Shown piece by piece: positions 8,911-18,288 of a DNA stretch of 64,000 bases. The DNA is from JAGLON01 sp041394985. Lineage in GTDB: Bacteria > Zixibacteria > MSB-5A5 > GN15 > JAAZOE01. The first letter of the stretch is position 1. Each line of letters begins with the position of its first letter. Made by a program: the position numbers and the translations under genes. The notes under the pieces are model-generated. The model did no database searches, was not told the DNA's origin, and saw nothing but the letters and a program-made list of their open reading frames with translations. The stretch covers positions 3,038,001 to 3,102,000 of the forward strand of contig JAWLBI010000001.1 of assembly GCA_041394985.1 (NCBI GenBank). Reading direction: 5' to 3'.

Positions 8911-8944
8911 AAAAAAAGGGCCAGCCAAGATACTGGCTAGCCCC
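8911..8944 (-). terminator. Rho-independent terminator
   Basis: On the minus strand, GGGGCTAGCCAG and CTGGCCC form a GC-rich stem with a short loop, followed by seven T residues. It lies 20 bp after the stop of the DNRLRE-type secreted protein gene and probably ends the minus-strand transcript of the surface-protein cluster. Confidence 0.85.
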
Positions 8945-8963
8945 AAAAATGTTATAGTCTACC

Positions 8964-9512
8964 CTATTCGCCTTCGGTTTGACGATCGTTAATTGAGTAA
9001 AAAACCTTTAACTCTGCCTTAACACCTGGCGTGTCAGTTGATATTTCCAATGCACTATCAGCATTTTCTAATCCCATAATTATTAGACCATTATTCTCAA
9101 GCGATCCATCTACCCAAGCCTTGACCATATTAGTTATAGGAAAATCAATACTCTGAAGGTCTTTACCCTTTGTTAGTCCAATACAAGAATACTCCTCAGA
9201 GTAACTTATTGTAGAACTTGTCAGGCTTATTTCAGACGATTGCCAAGATTCACTAACAGGATAGACAACAAGATTCACTGGAGTTTCTATTGTCTCATCT
9301 AAAGTTGCATTCAGAACCACATATGCCAAATCGATTTCACAGTTTTCAGGCAATTCACTTAAATCAAATTTCAGCGTGTACTTACTTACATCAGCCTCCG
9401 CATTAACTCTCATAGAAAGAGACCCTGATGCCCCGATGGTTAACTCTCCTGCAAAAGCAACAGAAGTAGTTATAATCGTAATCAACAAAACAATCAATCT
9501 ATAAATGCTCAT
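8964..9512 (-). CDS. Secreted DNRLRE-type beta-sandwich protein
   Basis: About 182 residues with a signal peptide (to about residue 22, SVAFA). The mature part follows the DNRLRE/TGF-propeptide-like fold: a conserved first strand, AYVVLNATL, YPVSESWQSSEI and later ITNMVKAWVDGSLENNGLII. Such domains occur in exported surface or adhesive proteins. I choose ATG 9512 because GGAGGGAAGG lies just upstream; the longer in-frame start would put the ribosome site inside the gene. It lies next to the 1.25-kDa-residue surface protein gene and shares its strand, suggesting co-transcription. Confidence 0.65.
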   Translation of the reverse strand: MSIYRLIVLLITIITTSVAFAGELTIGASGSLSMRVNAEADVSKYTLKFDLSELPENCEIDLAYVVLNATLDETIETPVNLVVYPVSESWQSSEISLTSSTISYSEEYSCIGLTKGKDLQSIDFPITNMVKAWVDGSLENNGLIIMGLENADSALEISTDTPGVKAELKVFYSINDRQTEGE

Positions 9513-9527
9513 TTTCCTTCCCTCCAT

Positions 9528-12500
9528 CTACTTTATAAGTACCATTTTTTTAGTCTGGGTAAATTGACCAGCCTCAATTCTATAGAAATATATTCCACTA
9601 GAGACTCTTTGATTACCAGAATCAGTTCCATCCCAAACTATAGAATGCTCACCAGCCTCTTCATAGGAGTTTAGCAGTGTCTTTACTCTTTCTCCTAAGA
9701 CATTAAAAATATCAATTATGATATATGATGCCTCAGGAAGATTGTATTTTATTGTAGTGCTCGGATTAAATGGATTCGGCGAATTCTGCTCAATTGAAAA
9801 TTCTGTTGGAAGTAACCCTGTGATTTGATCTTGAGATACCAGTACTTTCCCAAACATATCTCCCCAACAGGATTGTCGCCAAGCAGCATTAGCATAGTAG
9901 TTAACATTTCCCTGAATGATGGGGGATGGAAGACTGGCATCTGGATACACCCAATCCTCAAAACAATCTCCATATGCTTCCATATATGTAGCGCTGATGT
10001 TTTTAATACAGCATGCTGTATCGTAGTCAAGTCCTAAGGTGTCATCCACAGTTACAACTGAGTGGAAGTAATTATATCCAGGTGCAAGTGGTGAAGACGT
10101 TCCTAAATTTGTATTTGTACCATATCCATAAACGCAAGTTAAGTTCGCCGGATAAGTTCCTGTATCAACAACTTCAAACTCAGAGTTTCTTACATAGCAA
10201 GACGCCCCTGAGTATATATTTAGGAGCCCATAAGTATTTATTTCTTCAAAGTAACAGGTGTCAATTGTAACGTCAGAATATGAATTACCTACTACAAAAT
10301 TCGCTGTCGTTTGATTTGACATTGAACAATTATAAAATTCAGGCTTGGTCGTATCTGATCCGGTTGTAGTTACCCACACACCTGTTAGACCTGAATCTAT
10401 TGTACAGTTCCTAAATACTGGATCACCTTGATCAATCCATACTCCTCGATATACGTTGTCAAACCAACAGTTTTGTACATCAATGTCCGCGTCTTTAAGA
10501 TAGAGACCATAAGAGTAGTTTTGTTCACTCTTAAAGTCTACATCAGATACAAACACATTGCCATTACTGATATAAGCTCCATAGGTATATATATTGTCTA
10601 TGAGAACATCTTTCAATGTATCAACATCTGATGTTGCTGTACTTGTATTTTTGTAACCAATATAAGCGTTTTCTATTGTTGCATATTGAAGATCAGCAGT
10701 CCCATTACCTACAACGCGAATTCCATACCATGAATTTGCACTATCAGCAGAGCTAGTAAACACAACTTTATCTGTTTCTGACGTCCCAATCGCATGAAAC
10801 TCACCTTCAACAATAATCTCGATCTTATTTGCGTCGGCACCAGAGGTTGAAGCACTATCAACACCAGATAATATGTTAAATGTATTATCTTCACTTATTA
10901 TCAACTGCTGAGTACTATCAACATAAATATCACCAATCACATTGTGCGTTCCTCCAGCTGGACAGTATCTTACCTGACTTTCTTGGCTTTCAACCCAATA
11001 ATATGGGATTAAGGAGTCTAAGTTAAATATGACGGCTTCTCCAGGTGGTAACAAAACACTACCAAAAGTCTGGTCATCACCACTAATTAATACAATGGAG
11101 TCTCCAGTCAATATATCAATGCCATAATAATCCCCATTAAGAGATTCATTAATAACAAAATCCACCCGCTGACTATCAGATAGTCCATTGGGTGCAGTAG
11201 CAGCATCAGGCCAAATACGCCTATTTATTAACATATAGTAGCTTGTACTACTGGTTGTATCAGTAAATTCTGCCCATTGGACAAATGCTGCAGAATCACC
11301 GAATTGTTCACTTGTTATATTGTCAAATGATGAGCCACTAAGACTATCCCAGCGTCCCGCTCCATCAAATGATCTGGCATTTAATATTGATGCAATTAAA
11401 TCTAACTTGGAATGTGTTTGCTTACCAGCATTCCACCTATTGAATGCATCCGATAGGGTATCTCTAACGTATAAACCAGTTTGCTCATCTTTTATTACAA
11501 AGCCACGAACGGAATAGTCAATTTCTCCCGAAGCATATGTCTCACAATTAGTCTTGTCAGAGGGATAATCATCCAAAACTTCGGAGAACCCAGCTGCAGG
11601 AAGACTATCAGAATCTATTGGTAACGTAACATATGGCCAGTAGGCGATTTCGTTAGCTCCATATGCTATGGCAAGATATGCCTGCAATTTAGCTTCAGGA
11701 CCTATTGAGGCAGGTGCCATACATACATTACTACCGGCATCATTTGTATAACATCCGCCTAAATATAAAATAGGGATAAAATTAAGAGGATAATTGGGAT
11801 CTCTTGCCTGCTCTCCAAAACTCATAAGTCTATCAATTCCAAAGTCTATTCCAACTTGTACACTACTATCTGCCGTGGACGAAAACAGACTGGGGGTACA
11901 ACCGGAATAAAATGAACCTAACTGCACAAACATATCTGGAGCATCTTCAATAATATATGACATTTGAGTAAATCCAAAAGGTGCAATCCCTCCGGCCCCA
12001 CGAGATGTAATCATTTTAGGATTTGGACACTCCGACGAATTTTTCAACACATTCCTTGCATGCTTTAACATATACCAAATGCCATCGTATGCTTCATCAT
12101 ATATCATCCATTTATTAATTACTGAATCTGCATTTGATAAACCAAGAGAATCAGTATATAAATCATTTATATTATCAGTCCATTCACTCTTACATGTACT
12201 ATCTGCTGTAGCAAAGTTATAGGATATATCATTTGATATAAATGCCTTGTCAATATATACATCAGCACTATCGTACCAATAAAAAGTGTAGGCATTATAC
12301 TGTTTAAAAAACAAAATTGAAAGAGTATCATACACATTGGCAGATGTTTGGAAGTCTTTTAGCTTAACATCTTTGTATGAATCACAAATAGTCCCCCAAA
12401 AAACACCATTAGTATCAATCCTTCCACAATTATATGAACCATATATATTGTAAATTGATGAAGTATCTCCAGATTCAACATGAAGAGTAATGGACGGATC

Positions 12501-13289
12501 ACTAATTGAGAATGATGCACTATTCAGATCAACCAGAAGTGTATCATCATATAAAGTAATCGGATTTAAGTTATCATTGGCGAAGTTATCCCCATCCCTA
12601 TTCTTCACATGAATTTGTCCGATTACAAGTTCTGAATCCGCTCTAACTGGATTGTCATACTTCATAACAAAATGCGCGCGACAATAAAGTAGCGAATCCA
12701 TCCCGCTAATCTGATCTCGAAAAATAAATATATCGTCCCATCTAAAGCCGACGTGAGTCATATTATAGGAGACTGATGAATCTGCCTCACAGAATAAAAA
12801 ACCCTCGCTATTTGTCCCTTGCAAGGCATATCTAGTCGTGGCATCAGTTGCTCCAGTAACCCCTGTAGTTAAAAAAGAATATCCCCCCATAGTATCAGCA
12901 GAGACTTCAGCTTCCATTTCAAACCAAGGCCCGTTATGTACTATAGATTCAAGATACGGAGTAGAATCAGAAAGGGTTATTCTTTGCTCGGCATACCCTA
13001 TTCCACCCCAATTATAAGGAATTAGCTTGACGCCATATGACTCACAATATTGAACAGTTTGAGGCGCAGTTACTCCTACAATAAAGTCTATTCCAAATTC
13101 TGACATATCGTTAAAATATGCAGTGGCTTCATTGGTTGATAGTGAGTCATTATCAGAATGCTTATAATAATGAAGAGATAACGGATCGTAGTAACATCCG
13201 ATTTTAAACTCATCAGCATTGATATTGATGAACAGCGCAGATAAAAAGATAAAATAGAAACAAAGCTGAAAAACTCTTGTGATTCTCAT
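9528..13289 (-). CDS. Large secreted beta-helix protein with C-terminal sorting domain
   Basis: About 1253 residues. A signal peptide (residues 1-25) is followed by a ~700-residue region resembling a carbohydrate-active or glycosidase-like domain (KIGCYYDPLSLHYY ... YNWGGIGYA). A right-handed parallel beta-helix region comes next (~800-1110), with repeated motifs such as DVDFKSEQN, VQNCWFDNV and FRNCTIDSG. The C-terminal ~85 residues contain NSPNPFNPSTTIKYNLP, IDIFNVLGERVKTL and GIYFYRIE...KKMVLIK, the FlgD-Ig/type IX-like sorting domain. ATG 13289 has GGAGGG 4 nt upstream. It is likely a cell-surface or exported protein; the enzymatic role is only suggested. Confidence 0.75.
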   Translation of the reverse strand: MRITRVFQLCFYFIFLSALFININADEFKIGCYYDPLSLHYYKHSDNDSLSTNEATAYFNDMSEFGIDFIVGVTAPQTVQYCESYGVKLIPYNWGGIGYAEQRITLSDSTPYLESIVHNGPWFEMEAEVSADTMGGYSFLTTGVTGATDATTRYALQGTNSEGFLFCEADSSVSYNMTHVGFRWDDIFIFRDQISGMDSLLYCRAHFVMKYDNPVRADSELVIGQIHVKNRDGDNFANDNLNPITLYDDTLLVDLNSASFSISDPSITLHVESGDTSSIYNIYGSYNCGRIDTNGVFWGTICDSYKDVKLKDFQTSANVYDTLSILFFKQYNAYTFYWYDSADVYIDKAFISNDISYNFATADSTCKSEWTDNINDLYTDSLGLSNADSVINKWMIYDEAYDGIWYMLKHARNVLKNSSECPNPKMITSRGAGGIAPFGFTQMSYIIEDAPDMFVQLGSFYSGCTPSLFSSTADSSVQVGIDFGIDRLMSFGEQARDPNYPLNFIPILYLGGCYTNDAGSNVCMAPASIGPEAKLQAYLAIAYGANEIAYWPYVTLPIDSDSLPAAGFSEVLDDYPSDKTNCETYASGEIDYSVRGFVIKDEQTGLYVRDTLSDAFNRWNAGKQTHSKLDLIASILNARSFDGAGRWDSLSGSSFDNITSEQFGDSAAFVQWAEFTDTTSSTSYYMLINRRIWPDAATAPNGLSDSQRVDFVINESLNGDYYGIDILTGDSIVLISGDDQTFGSVLLPPGEAVIFNLDSLIPYYWVESQESQVRYCPAGGTHNVIGDIYVDSTQQLIISEDNTFNILSGVDSASTSGADANKIEIIVEGEFHAIGTSETDKVVFTSSADSANSWYGIRVVGNGTADLQYATIENAYIGYKNTSTATSDVDTLKDVLIDNIYTYGAYISNGNVFVSDVDFKSEQNYSYGLYLKDADIDVQNCWFDNVYRGVWIDQGDPVFRNCTIDSGLTGVWVTTTGSDTTKPEFYNCSMSNQTTANFVVGNSYSDVTIDTCYFEEINTYGLLNIYSGASCYVRNSEFEVVDTGTYPANLTCVYGYGTNTNLGTSSPLAPGYNYFHSVVTVDDTLGLDYDTACCIKNISATYMEAYGDCFEDWVYPDASLPSPIIQGNVNYYANAAWRQSCWGDMFGKVLVSQDQITGLLPTEFSIEQNSPNPFNPSTTIKYNLPEASYIIIDIFNVLGERVKTLLNSYEEAGEHSIVWDGTDSGNQRVSSGIYFYRIEAGQFTQTKKMVLIK

Positions 13290-13318
13290 ATACCCTCCAT
13301 GGTATTTTGCCCCCAATA

Positions 13319-14929
13319 TTATTTCATGAAGATCATTTTCTTCACTTCATAATCATTCCCTTGCTTAATCTTATAAAAGTATATTCCAGAGGCTACAACT
13401 AAACCGCGTGAATCGCGCCCATCCCAATAAACAGTTTGATTACCGGGTTGCATTTCTTCGGAAGTAATCACTCTAACAACATTGCCTAGAATATTGTATA
13501 TGCTTATTTCAGTAACGCCAGATTTAAAAAGAGAGAATTCAATACTTGTCCCCGAGTTGAATGGATTTGGATAATTTTGTTTGAGAGTGAATATACGAGG
13601 TAGATCTTCAGGTCCATCATCAACCGCTACCGGTTCTTGCCAACCGGATTGGATAATTGCCCAACCCTGATCATTTCCATCTACTACCGATGTTCTTGCA
13701 CCTAGTAATATATCATCAATACCGTCACCATTGACATCACCAACCCAGGAATGTGAATGCCCTATATTATCTGTTTCACCATCTAACATCTGTTGATAAT
13801 AATCATCATCGGAGAACCACACATCAACAAGGGTATCCATACCCGGATAACAATAGATAATCGAAACACGGTTAATTAGAAAATCATCCCGAAAAAGGCC
13901 AACATCATTCCAACCATCATTATTAACATCACCGATGTTTTCAATATTAGCATACATGAATGAATAGTCCATTGCCCAATCAGGAATAGTATCAAACGGT
14001 TGGCCACCATAATAGATATAATTACGTCCCCCCTGACTCACCCATAAATCATCTATTCCATCACCGCTAATATCTCCTAGGCACGCCAGGTCTTTTCCGA
14101 ATTCGGGGTCACCAGCATGATCTATGGGAGCATAAAAAATCAAATCTGGCGATTCTGATAGCGATGCTCCTCCCCATGTAATACAAACACGTCCTGAAGG
14201 ATCACTATCAGATGAATTGTACTGCCCATAGACAATATCTGGGATATTATCACCGTTAAAATCACAAGTAGTGCAAAATTCCCACCCTAACTCCATAAAA
14301 TTGTTATCAGGCATCCTAGACCTTACTATTTTAAAATCTGGAATAGAATCTAAAAGATCGCATCCTGAATAACCCCAAAGTGTATCATATAATGGATAAT
14401 TAGGATAAATCCAAAAATCCGGTCTACCATCATTATTATTATCGCCGCCACCACTTGCATGAAGACCTTTCCAACTTATAGTAGTATCAAGACAAAAAAC
14501 TAATGTGGCTTCCTCATCGAAGGCCTCCAGATTTGTGAATACTTTGAGAGTATCTTCTCCCGCAAATGCCCCAATAAAATCATTTACTCCATCACAGTCT
14601 ATATCACCAATATTAAACGGTTGAGTGCAATAGTTTTCAGAATTGTCATAATTCTCCCATGTTATTACTGCTGCGCTGTCAAACGGATGCGATCCTCCCA
14701 GATATAGATATAATATTCCCCCGTCGGCCAGAGTATTAAACTTAGTAATTAAAAAATCATTATATCCGTCGCCATTAATATCACCTAAACCCTCACAGCC
14801 GTCAGCAAATCGACCTCCTGCAGTATTACCTTTTAAGTAATCAATAAGTTCCAATTCTGCGGCATATACTGCCGTGATTAAAATTAAAGGCAAAACAAAA
14901 AGGGCGAATAGTGTTTTTTTGAATGTCAT
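13319..14929 (-). CDS. Secreted FG-GAP/VCBS repeat protein with sorting domain
   Basis: 536 residues with a signal peptide (about 23 residues, ending AVYA). The body consists of FG-GAP/integrin-like beta-propeller repeats marked by calcium-binding signatures such as GDINGDGYNDFLI, GDIDCDGVNDFIG, GDISGDGIDDLWV and GDVNGDGIDDILLG. The last ~85 residues carry NYPNPFNSGTSIEFSL ... GIYFYKIK...KKMIFMK, the C-terminal sorting domain also found in three other proteins here. The propeller probably mediates adhesion or glycan contact at the surface. The next gene downstream starts 30 nt after this stop, so the three genes may form one operon. Confidence 0.85.
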   Translation of the reverse strand: MTFKKTLFALFVLPLILITAVYAAELELIDYLKGNTAGGRFADGCEGLGDINGDGYNDFLITKFNTLADGGILYLYLGGSHPFDSAAVITWENYDNSENYCTQPFNIGDIDCDGVNDFIGAFAGEDTLKVFTNLEAFDEEATLVFCLDTTISWKGLHASGGGDNNNDGRPDFWIYPNYPLYDTLWGYSGCDLLDSIPDFKIVRSRMPDNNFMELGWEFCTTCDFNGDNIPDIVYGQYNSSDSDPSGRVCITWGGASLSESPDLIFYAPIDHAGDPEFGKDLACLGDISGDGIDDLWVSQGGRNYIYYGGQPFDTIPDWAMDYSFMYANIENIGDVNNDGWNDVGLFRDDFLINRVSIIYCYPGMDTLVDVWFSDDDYYQQMLDGETDNIGHSHSWVGDVNGDGIDDILLGARTSVVDGNDQGWAIIQSGWQEPVAVDDGPEDLPRIFTLKQNYPNPFNSGTSIEFSLFKSGVTEISIYNILGNVVRVITSEEMQPGNQTVYWDGRDSRGLVVASGIYFYKIKQGNDYEVKKMIFMK

Positions 14930-15168
14930 ATTGTAAAATCGGAGATAATTTTATTTTGTCAAGATAATTGGCAAAATGTAACAAATAAATATTTAGGTTG
15001 AATCGACAAGGAAAGTAATATTCCATAATTTACGATATCCATTTCCACATCCTATTAAAATTGGTAATAACCTCTTCCCAATATATATCAATCACTTAAC
15101 TCAGAACTCGTTCTACCCTCATCTAATGCTCATTTCCGATATCTCATGATATAATTTTAACACAATAT

Positions 15169-15212
15169 CCCCGAGCGAAGCGAGGGGTAGTATCCATAAC
15201 GTCCGAAGGACG
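15169..15212 (-). other. Paired GC-rich hairpins after integrase gene
   Basis: Two compact inverted repeats lie directly after the integrase stop: CGTCCGAAGGACG (15200-15212; a UUCG-type loop on the minus strand) and CCCCGAGCGAAGCGAGGGG (15169-15187). They may slow or end transcription, but no run of T follows. Nothing else is recognisable in 14930-15215. Confidence 0.5.
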
Positions 15213-15215
15213 CTA

Positions 15216-16406
15216 TTACCTATCTCTCGATACTTCAATTCCAATATCTTCAGGAATTATAAAATCAAATCTAATTCCCGAAATACTACTCAACACTTTC
15301 GACATAGCCCGTTGTTGTTTTACAACCTCATTGAGAATTCTCATAAGCAATTGGCTACTCATTTTCGTTTCCAATTCCGTTTTCAATGAATCAATCTCTG
15401 CTCTTAATTTGTCAACTCTGTTGGCATCTATGGCTTTCGCCACCTTCTCAGCGCCCACTTCACCACTGTAAAGATATGTCTTAATATAAGTTAAGGCTTC
15501 TTTACTTCCGAATTTCCATCCATATCTATAATAGAATCCCCCAATATTCTCTGCTCCAAATCCGCCATATTGAATATAATGAGTGGCTGAAGAGTGGCGC
15601 AGTTCATGAGGTTTCAGATCAAAATCCAGGACTCTTTTTGACATATTTTTAATAATTTTCTTCGCATTATCATACATAAGCGGAAAAAGATAATCCTGGT
15701 CTTGTTTTGTCGGATGCGATTTCAGCCATTCATAGAGTACTGTCGATGCAATTGGAATCGGAATCGTCCTCTTTGCATCCGGAGTCTTCTCCCCCCTAAA
15801 TTTGACAATGTAATACTTCTTATCAGCATTACTTACAGAAATATCTTTGATTCGCACATTAAGAATTTCCTCAATTCGCCCGCCACTATCAAAAGCGAAT
15901 ATAAAAAGGCACTGATTGCGAAGACTGTTTTCAGCCTCAACGATTTTCTCAGCCTGCTCCAAAGTAATTGCGTTTTTTTCAGAACCTTTATAGTCCTCTT
16001 TCATCCAGCTTATTGATTTTCTATAGCGAATAGAATTCTTTCCCCAGAGCCATCCCAAATACCGTTTTAAGGTTTTCACAAACTCATCTTTGGAAGCTTG
16101 TGCATATGGCATTCCATTTTTCTTTTTTATCACATTGTCCTGAAGATCGGTGTAAAGTTTTGTCGCATCGTCCTCTGTAACCTTTTCCAAATCCTTATGG
16201 AAGTATTCATCAAGGTTTAAGAGAAACTGCAAGTAATTTCCTATTCTTCTAGGCCCGACTTTTTTGCCTGCTTTCCCAATTCGTAAGTCTTTGAAAAATT
16301 CCTCAATTAGTTTTTTTTGCTTTTCACTCATCGATGAATTTTTGATTTTCGTTAGCCAAATTTGTAAATAAGCCTTTGATCCATGCACATCTCGATATTC
16401 ATCCAT
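15216..16406 (-). CDS. Tyrosine recombinase/integrase of archaeal type
   Basis: 396 residues. N-terminal SAM-like core-binding domain (~10-125), then a catalytic domain with Arg167 (FDSGGRIEEILNVRI), a Lys near 193-199 (RGEKTPDAKR), His257 and Arg260 (HELRHSS), Trp287 in place of the second His (YRYGWKFGS) and a probable Tyr297. The YGW...YI pattern replacing LGH...YTH is common among integrases of archaeal elements. A C-terminal coiled-coil tail follows. The start has no SD but a TTTTTATATC box about 26 nt upstream. Its target site is unknown; it is not the integrase paired with the tRNA att. Confidence 0.85.
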   Translation of the reverse strand: MDEYRDVHGSKAYLQIWLTKIKNSSMSEKQKKLIEEFFKDLRIGKAGKKVGPRRIGNYLQFLLNLDEYFHKDLEKVTEDDATKLYTDLQDNVIKKKNGMPYAQASKDEFVKTLKRYLGWLWGKNSIRYRKSISWMKEDYKGSEKNAITLEQAEKIVEAENSLRNQCLFIFAFDSGGRIEEILNVRIKDISVSNADKKYYIVKFRGEKTPDAKRTIPIPIASTVLYEWLKSHPTKQDQDYLFPLMYDNAKKIIKNMSKRVLDFDLKPHELRHSSATHYIQYGGFGAENIGGFYYRYGWKFGSKEALTYIKTYLYSGEVGAEKVAKAIDANRVDKLRAEIDSLKTELETKMSSQLLMRILNEVVKQQRAMSKVLSSISGIRFDFIIPEDIGIEVSRDR

Positions 16407-16427
16407 TTTAATTTGAAATTAAATGCA

Positions 16428-16437
16428 GATATAAAAA
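16428..16437 (-). promoter_or_regulatory. TATA-like box upstream of archaeal-type integrase
   Basis: On the minus strand TTTTTATATC is centred about 26 nt before the ATG at 16406. No SD lies between and no TTGACA-like element lies 17 bp further upstream. This spacing matches archaeal leaderless promoters, but an AT-rich bacterial -10 box with a short leader would look similar. Confidence 0.45.
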
Positions 16438-16465
16438 GATTGTACCTAAAGATTTCACAGACCAT

Positions 16466-16488
16466 AATCCCCTGCATTTGGGGATTGG
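16466..16488. other. Small hairpin
   Basis: The bases AATCCCC and GGGGATT flank a seven-base loop, and outer CAGACC/GGTCTG pairing extends the stem. It directly precedes the 67-bp tandem repeat and is in the leader region of the minus-strand integrase. Function unknown. Confidence 0.45.
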
Positions 16489-16493
16489 TCTGC

Positions 16494-16623
16494 TTTCCCG
16501 TTTTTTCGGATTTTTCTTGATCCCTCCACCCTGATAGGGATTTATCCGAAAGTTTGGGACTTTCCCGTTTTTTCGGATTTTTCCTGATCCCTCCACCCTG
16601 AAGTGGATTTATCCGTAAAATTA
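16494..16623. repeat. 67-bp tandem repeat, two copies
   Basis: Two units begin with TTTCCCGTTTTTTCGGAT at 16494 and 16561, giving a period of 67 bp and only a few differences. Each unit holds an inverted repeat (TCGGAT ... ATCCGA) and the invariant core TGATCCCTCCACCCTGA. The array occupies the 5' side of the minus-strand integrase gene, in a gene-free stretch (16407-16970). It could be a structured leader RNA, recombinase or replication iterons, or a degenerate small repeat. Confidence 0.7.
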
Positions 16624-16725
16624 GGAATTGTCGCACAATCAATCTATATCATGCATTTTGTCGTCTTTTTCCCAATGAAGACACAAAAGTATATAAACCT
16701 TTCGGTATATTGCCAAAATTAAAAG

Positions 16726-16762
16726 GCCACCCAGTACTTGGGAGGGCTTTCCTGGGCGACCT
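16726..16762. terminator. Bidirectional terminator-like hairpin
   Basis: GGCCACCCAG and CTGGGCGACC form a ten-pair stem with G-T pairs, with T-rich or A-rich bases on either side (TTTTAATTTT on the minus strand). It lies in the non-coding stretch between the integrase and the nuclease gene. A 64-codon frame crossing it is probably not coding. Confidence 0.5.
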
Positions 16763-16870
16763 CTTTTGCTGATCAAATAGGTTTTCAACTAGTGAAGTAA
16801 TTGTAATGGCCATATTAATGCTTCTTTTCAAATTTCTCAACACTTTTATTTGATTTAATTGTAATACTAC

Positions 16871-16899
16871 TTGACATATATTGCCTACATACCTAAATT
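16871..16899 (+). promoter_or_regulatory. Sigma70-type promoter for the nuclease gene
   Basis: TTGACA (16871-16876), a 17-bp spacer and TAAATT (16894-16899) fit a housekeeping promoter. The nuclease start codon is ~70 bp downstream on the same strand. Confidence 0.6.
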
Positions 16900-16970
16900 A
16901 GTTTTATCTAACATTATAAACATCTCGAACATATTTTATTGCCAAATCAATCTGCGCATTGGAGGATATT

Positions 16971-18278
16971 ATGCGATTCATAAAATTAGCCATTGTTTGT
17001 ATTTTAGCCCTTTTAATAACAGGCTTGCTTCAGGCTGAAGATAGAAGAATCGATAAAAACAGGCTTCGCATCGCGACTCTAAATGCTGAGTTTCTCTTTG
17101 ATGGAATTGCTCCTGACGGAAGCGCTAATTTTGAGTGGAAAAACTCTCCAGATGAAGCCGGCGAGCATATTGCGGAAATCGCCCAAATCATCAAATCAAT
17201 GAATGCTGATATTGTAAACCTTGTCGAGGTGGAAAATATAGAAGTTCTAGAATCAATGATAAATAATCACTTGGCAGGCTATGGATATAAGGCATATTTA
17301 GTTGAAGGAACAGATACTTATACTCGCCAAGACGTCGCAATGCTAACTAGAATTGATCCAGAGAACTTTCAAAGGTGGAATGAAAAAGGACAAAGCGGTT
17401 CTGTTCAAAAAAGCGTTTCAAAAAACTATTATGCCAAGCTCAGGGTGAATGATAATGACATAACCTTTATTGGCCTTCATTTTCTAGCTTTTCCGACAAG
17501 AAGCGATAGAATCCAGCAAAGACAAGCCCAAGCCGACGCAATAAGAAAGCTTATTATGCAAGTCTATACACAAAATAGTGATATAGTTGTCTGGGGTGAT
17601 TTTAATGACTATGATGGGCAATGCCTTGATGTACAAAATCATATGCCAGTAACGACTGTACTTCATGATATAAAGCAGGCAAATGCAAGCTCAACTGATG
17701 ATGATTTAGTAAGCGCCGGGTGCATAGGATTTGTTCCTCAAACTCTGAGATATACTTCCTGGTATGATGTAGATCAGGATGGCTACTATGAATACCCTGC
17801 AGAATTCTCATCAATTGACCATATTCTTCTCTCCCCTAATCTTTCGCAATATGTTTCTTCAGTAGAATTTTACCACGACTATGATCCGGCTGAAGTGACA
17901 GATCATTATCCAATAATTGTTGATTTTGTCTTTGAGCAAAATGCTCCGACAATTGAATCAGCATATATTTCAGCACTTTTACCTAATCCAGAAGGCAATG
18001 AAAGAACAGATGAAGTCATTTGGATCACAAATCCAACTGGTCATGAAATTGATATAAAAGATTGGCTCTTAAGAGACAAAGCCGGCCATGAGCTCAAATT
18101 TAACTCAAGTACAAAAATTGGCTCTAATAAAACACTTGAAATCAAAAGGAATGGCGCGCCATTAAGTTTAAACAACAATGGCGATGTGATCGAGCTAATT
18201 GACAAAGATGGCAAAGTCCTACACTCTGTTTCATATGAAAGAGCACTTGAAGGAGAAATCTTAGAGTTCACTCAATAA
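16971..18278 (+). CDS. Secreted endonuclease/exonuclease/phosphatase with lamin-tail domain
   Basis: 435 residues. A signal peptide (~22 residues) precedes an EEP-family phosphodiesterase domain: LRIATLNAEFLFDG, metal-binding Glu in NLVEVENIEVL, GLHFLAFP, WGDFNDYDG, SSIDHILLSP and VTDHYPIIVDF supply the usual Asp/His catalytic set. The last ~100 residues are a lamin-tail domain (ESAYISALLPNPEG ... DWLLRDKAGHELKFN). The combination is found in extracellular DNases of bacteria. ATG 16971 has GGAGG 5 nt upstream. The lipase-like gene follows after 10 nt. Confidence 0.85.
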   Translation: MRFIKLAIVCILALLITGLLQAEDRRIDKNRLRIATLNAEFLFDGIAPDGSANFEWKNSPDEAGEHIAEIAQIIKSMNADIVNLVEVENIEVLESMINNHLAGYGYKAYLVEGTDTYTRQDVAMLTRIDPENFQRWNEKGQSGSVQKSVSKNYYAKLRVNDNDITFIGLHFLAFPTRSDRIQQRQAQADAIRKLIMQVYTQNSDIVVWGDFNDYDGQCLDVQNHMPVTTVLHDIKQANASSTDDDLVSAGCIGFVPQTLRYTSWYDVDQDGYYEYPAEFSSIDHILLSPNLSQYVSSVEFYHDYDPAEVTDHYPIIVDFVFEQNAPTIESAYISALLPNPEGNERTDEVIWITNPTGHEIDIKDWLLRDKAGHELKFNSSTKIGSNKTLEIKRNGAPLSLNNNGDVIELIDKDGKVLHSVSYERALEGEILEFTQ

Positions 18279-18288
18279 TCAAGAAGAA

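Noticed and set aside
16494..16623. CRISPR array
   Set aside because: Only two tandem copies exist with no unique spacers between them, and no cas gene is near.
16649..16843. Short minus-strand open frame of 64 codons
   Set aside because: It runs straight through a strong terminator-like hairpin, so protein coding is unlikely.
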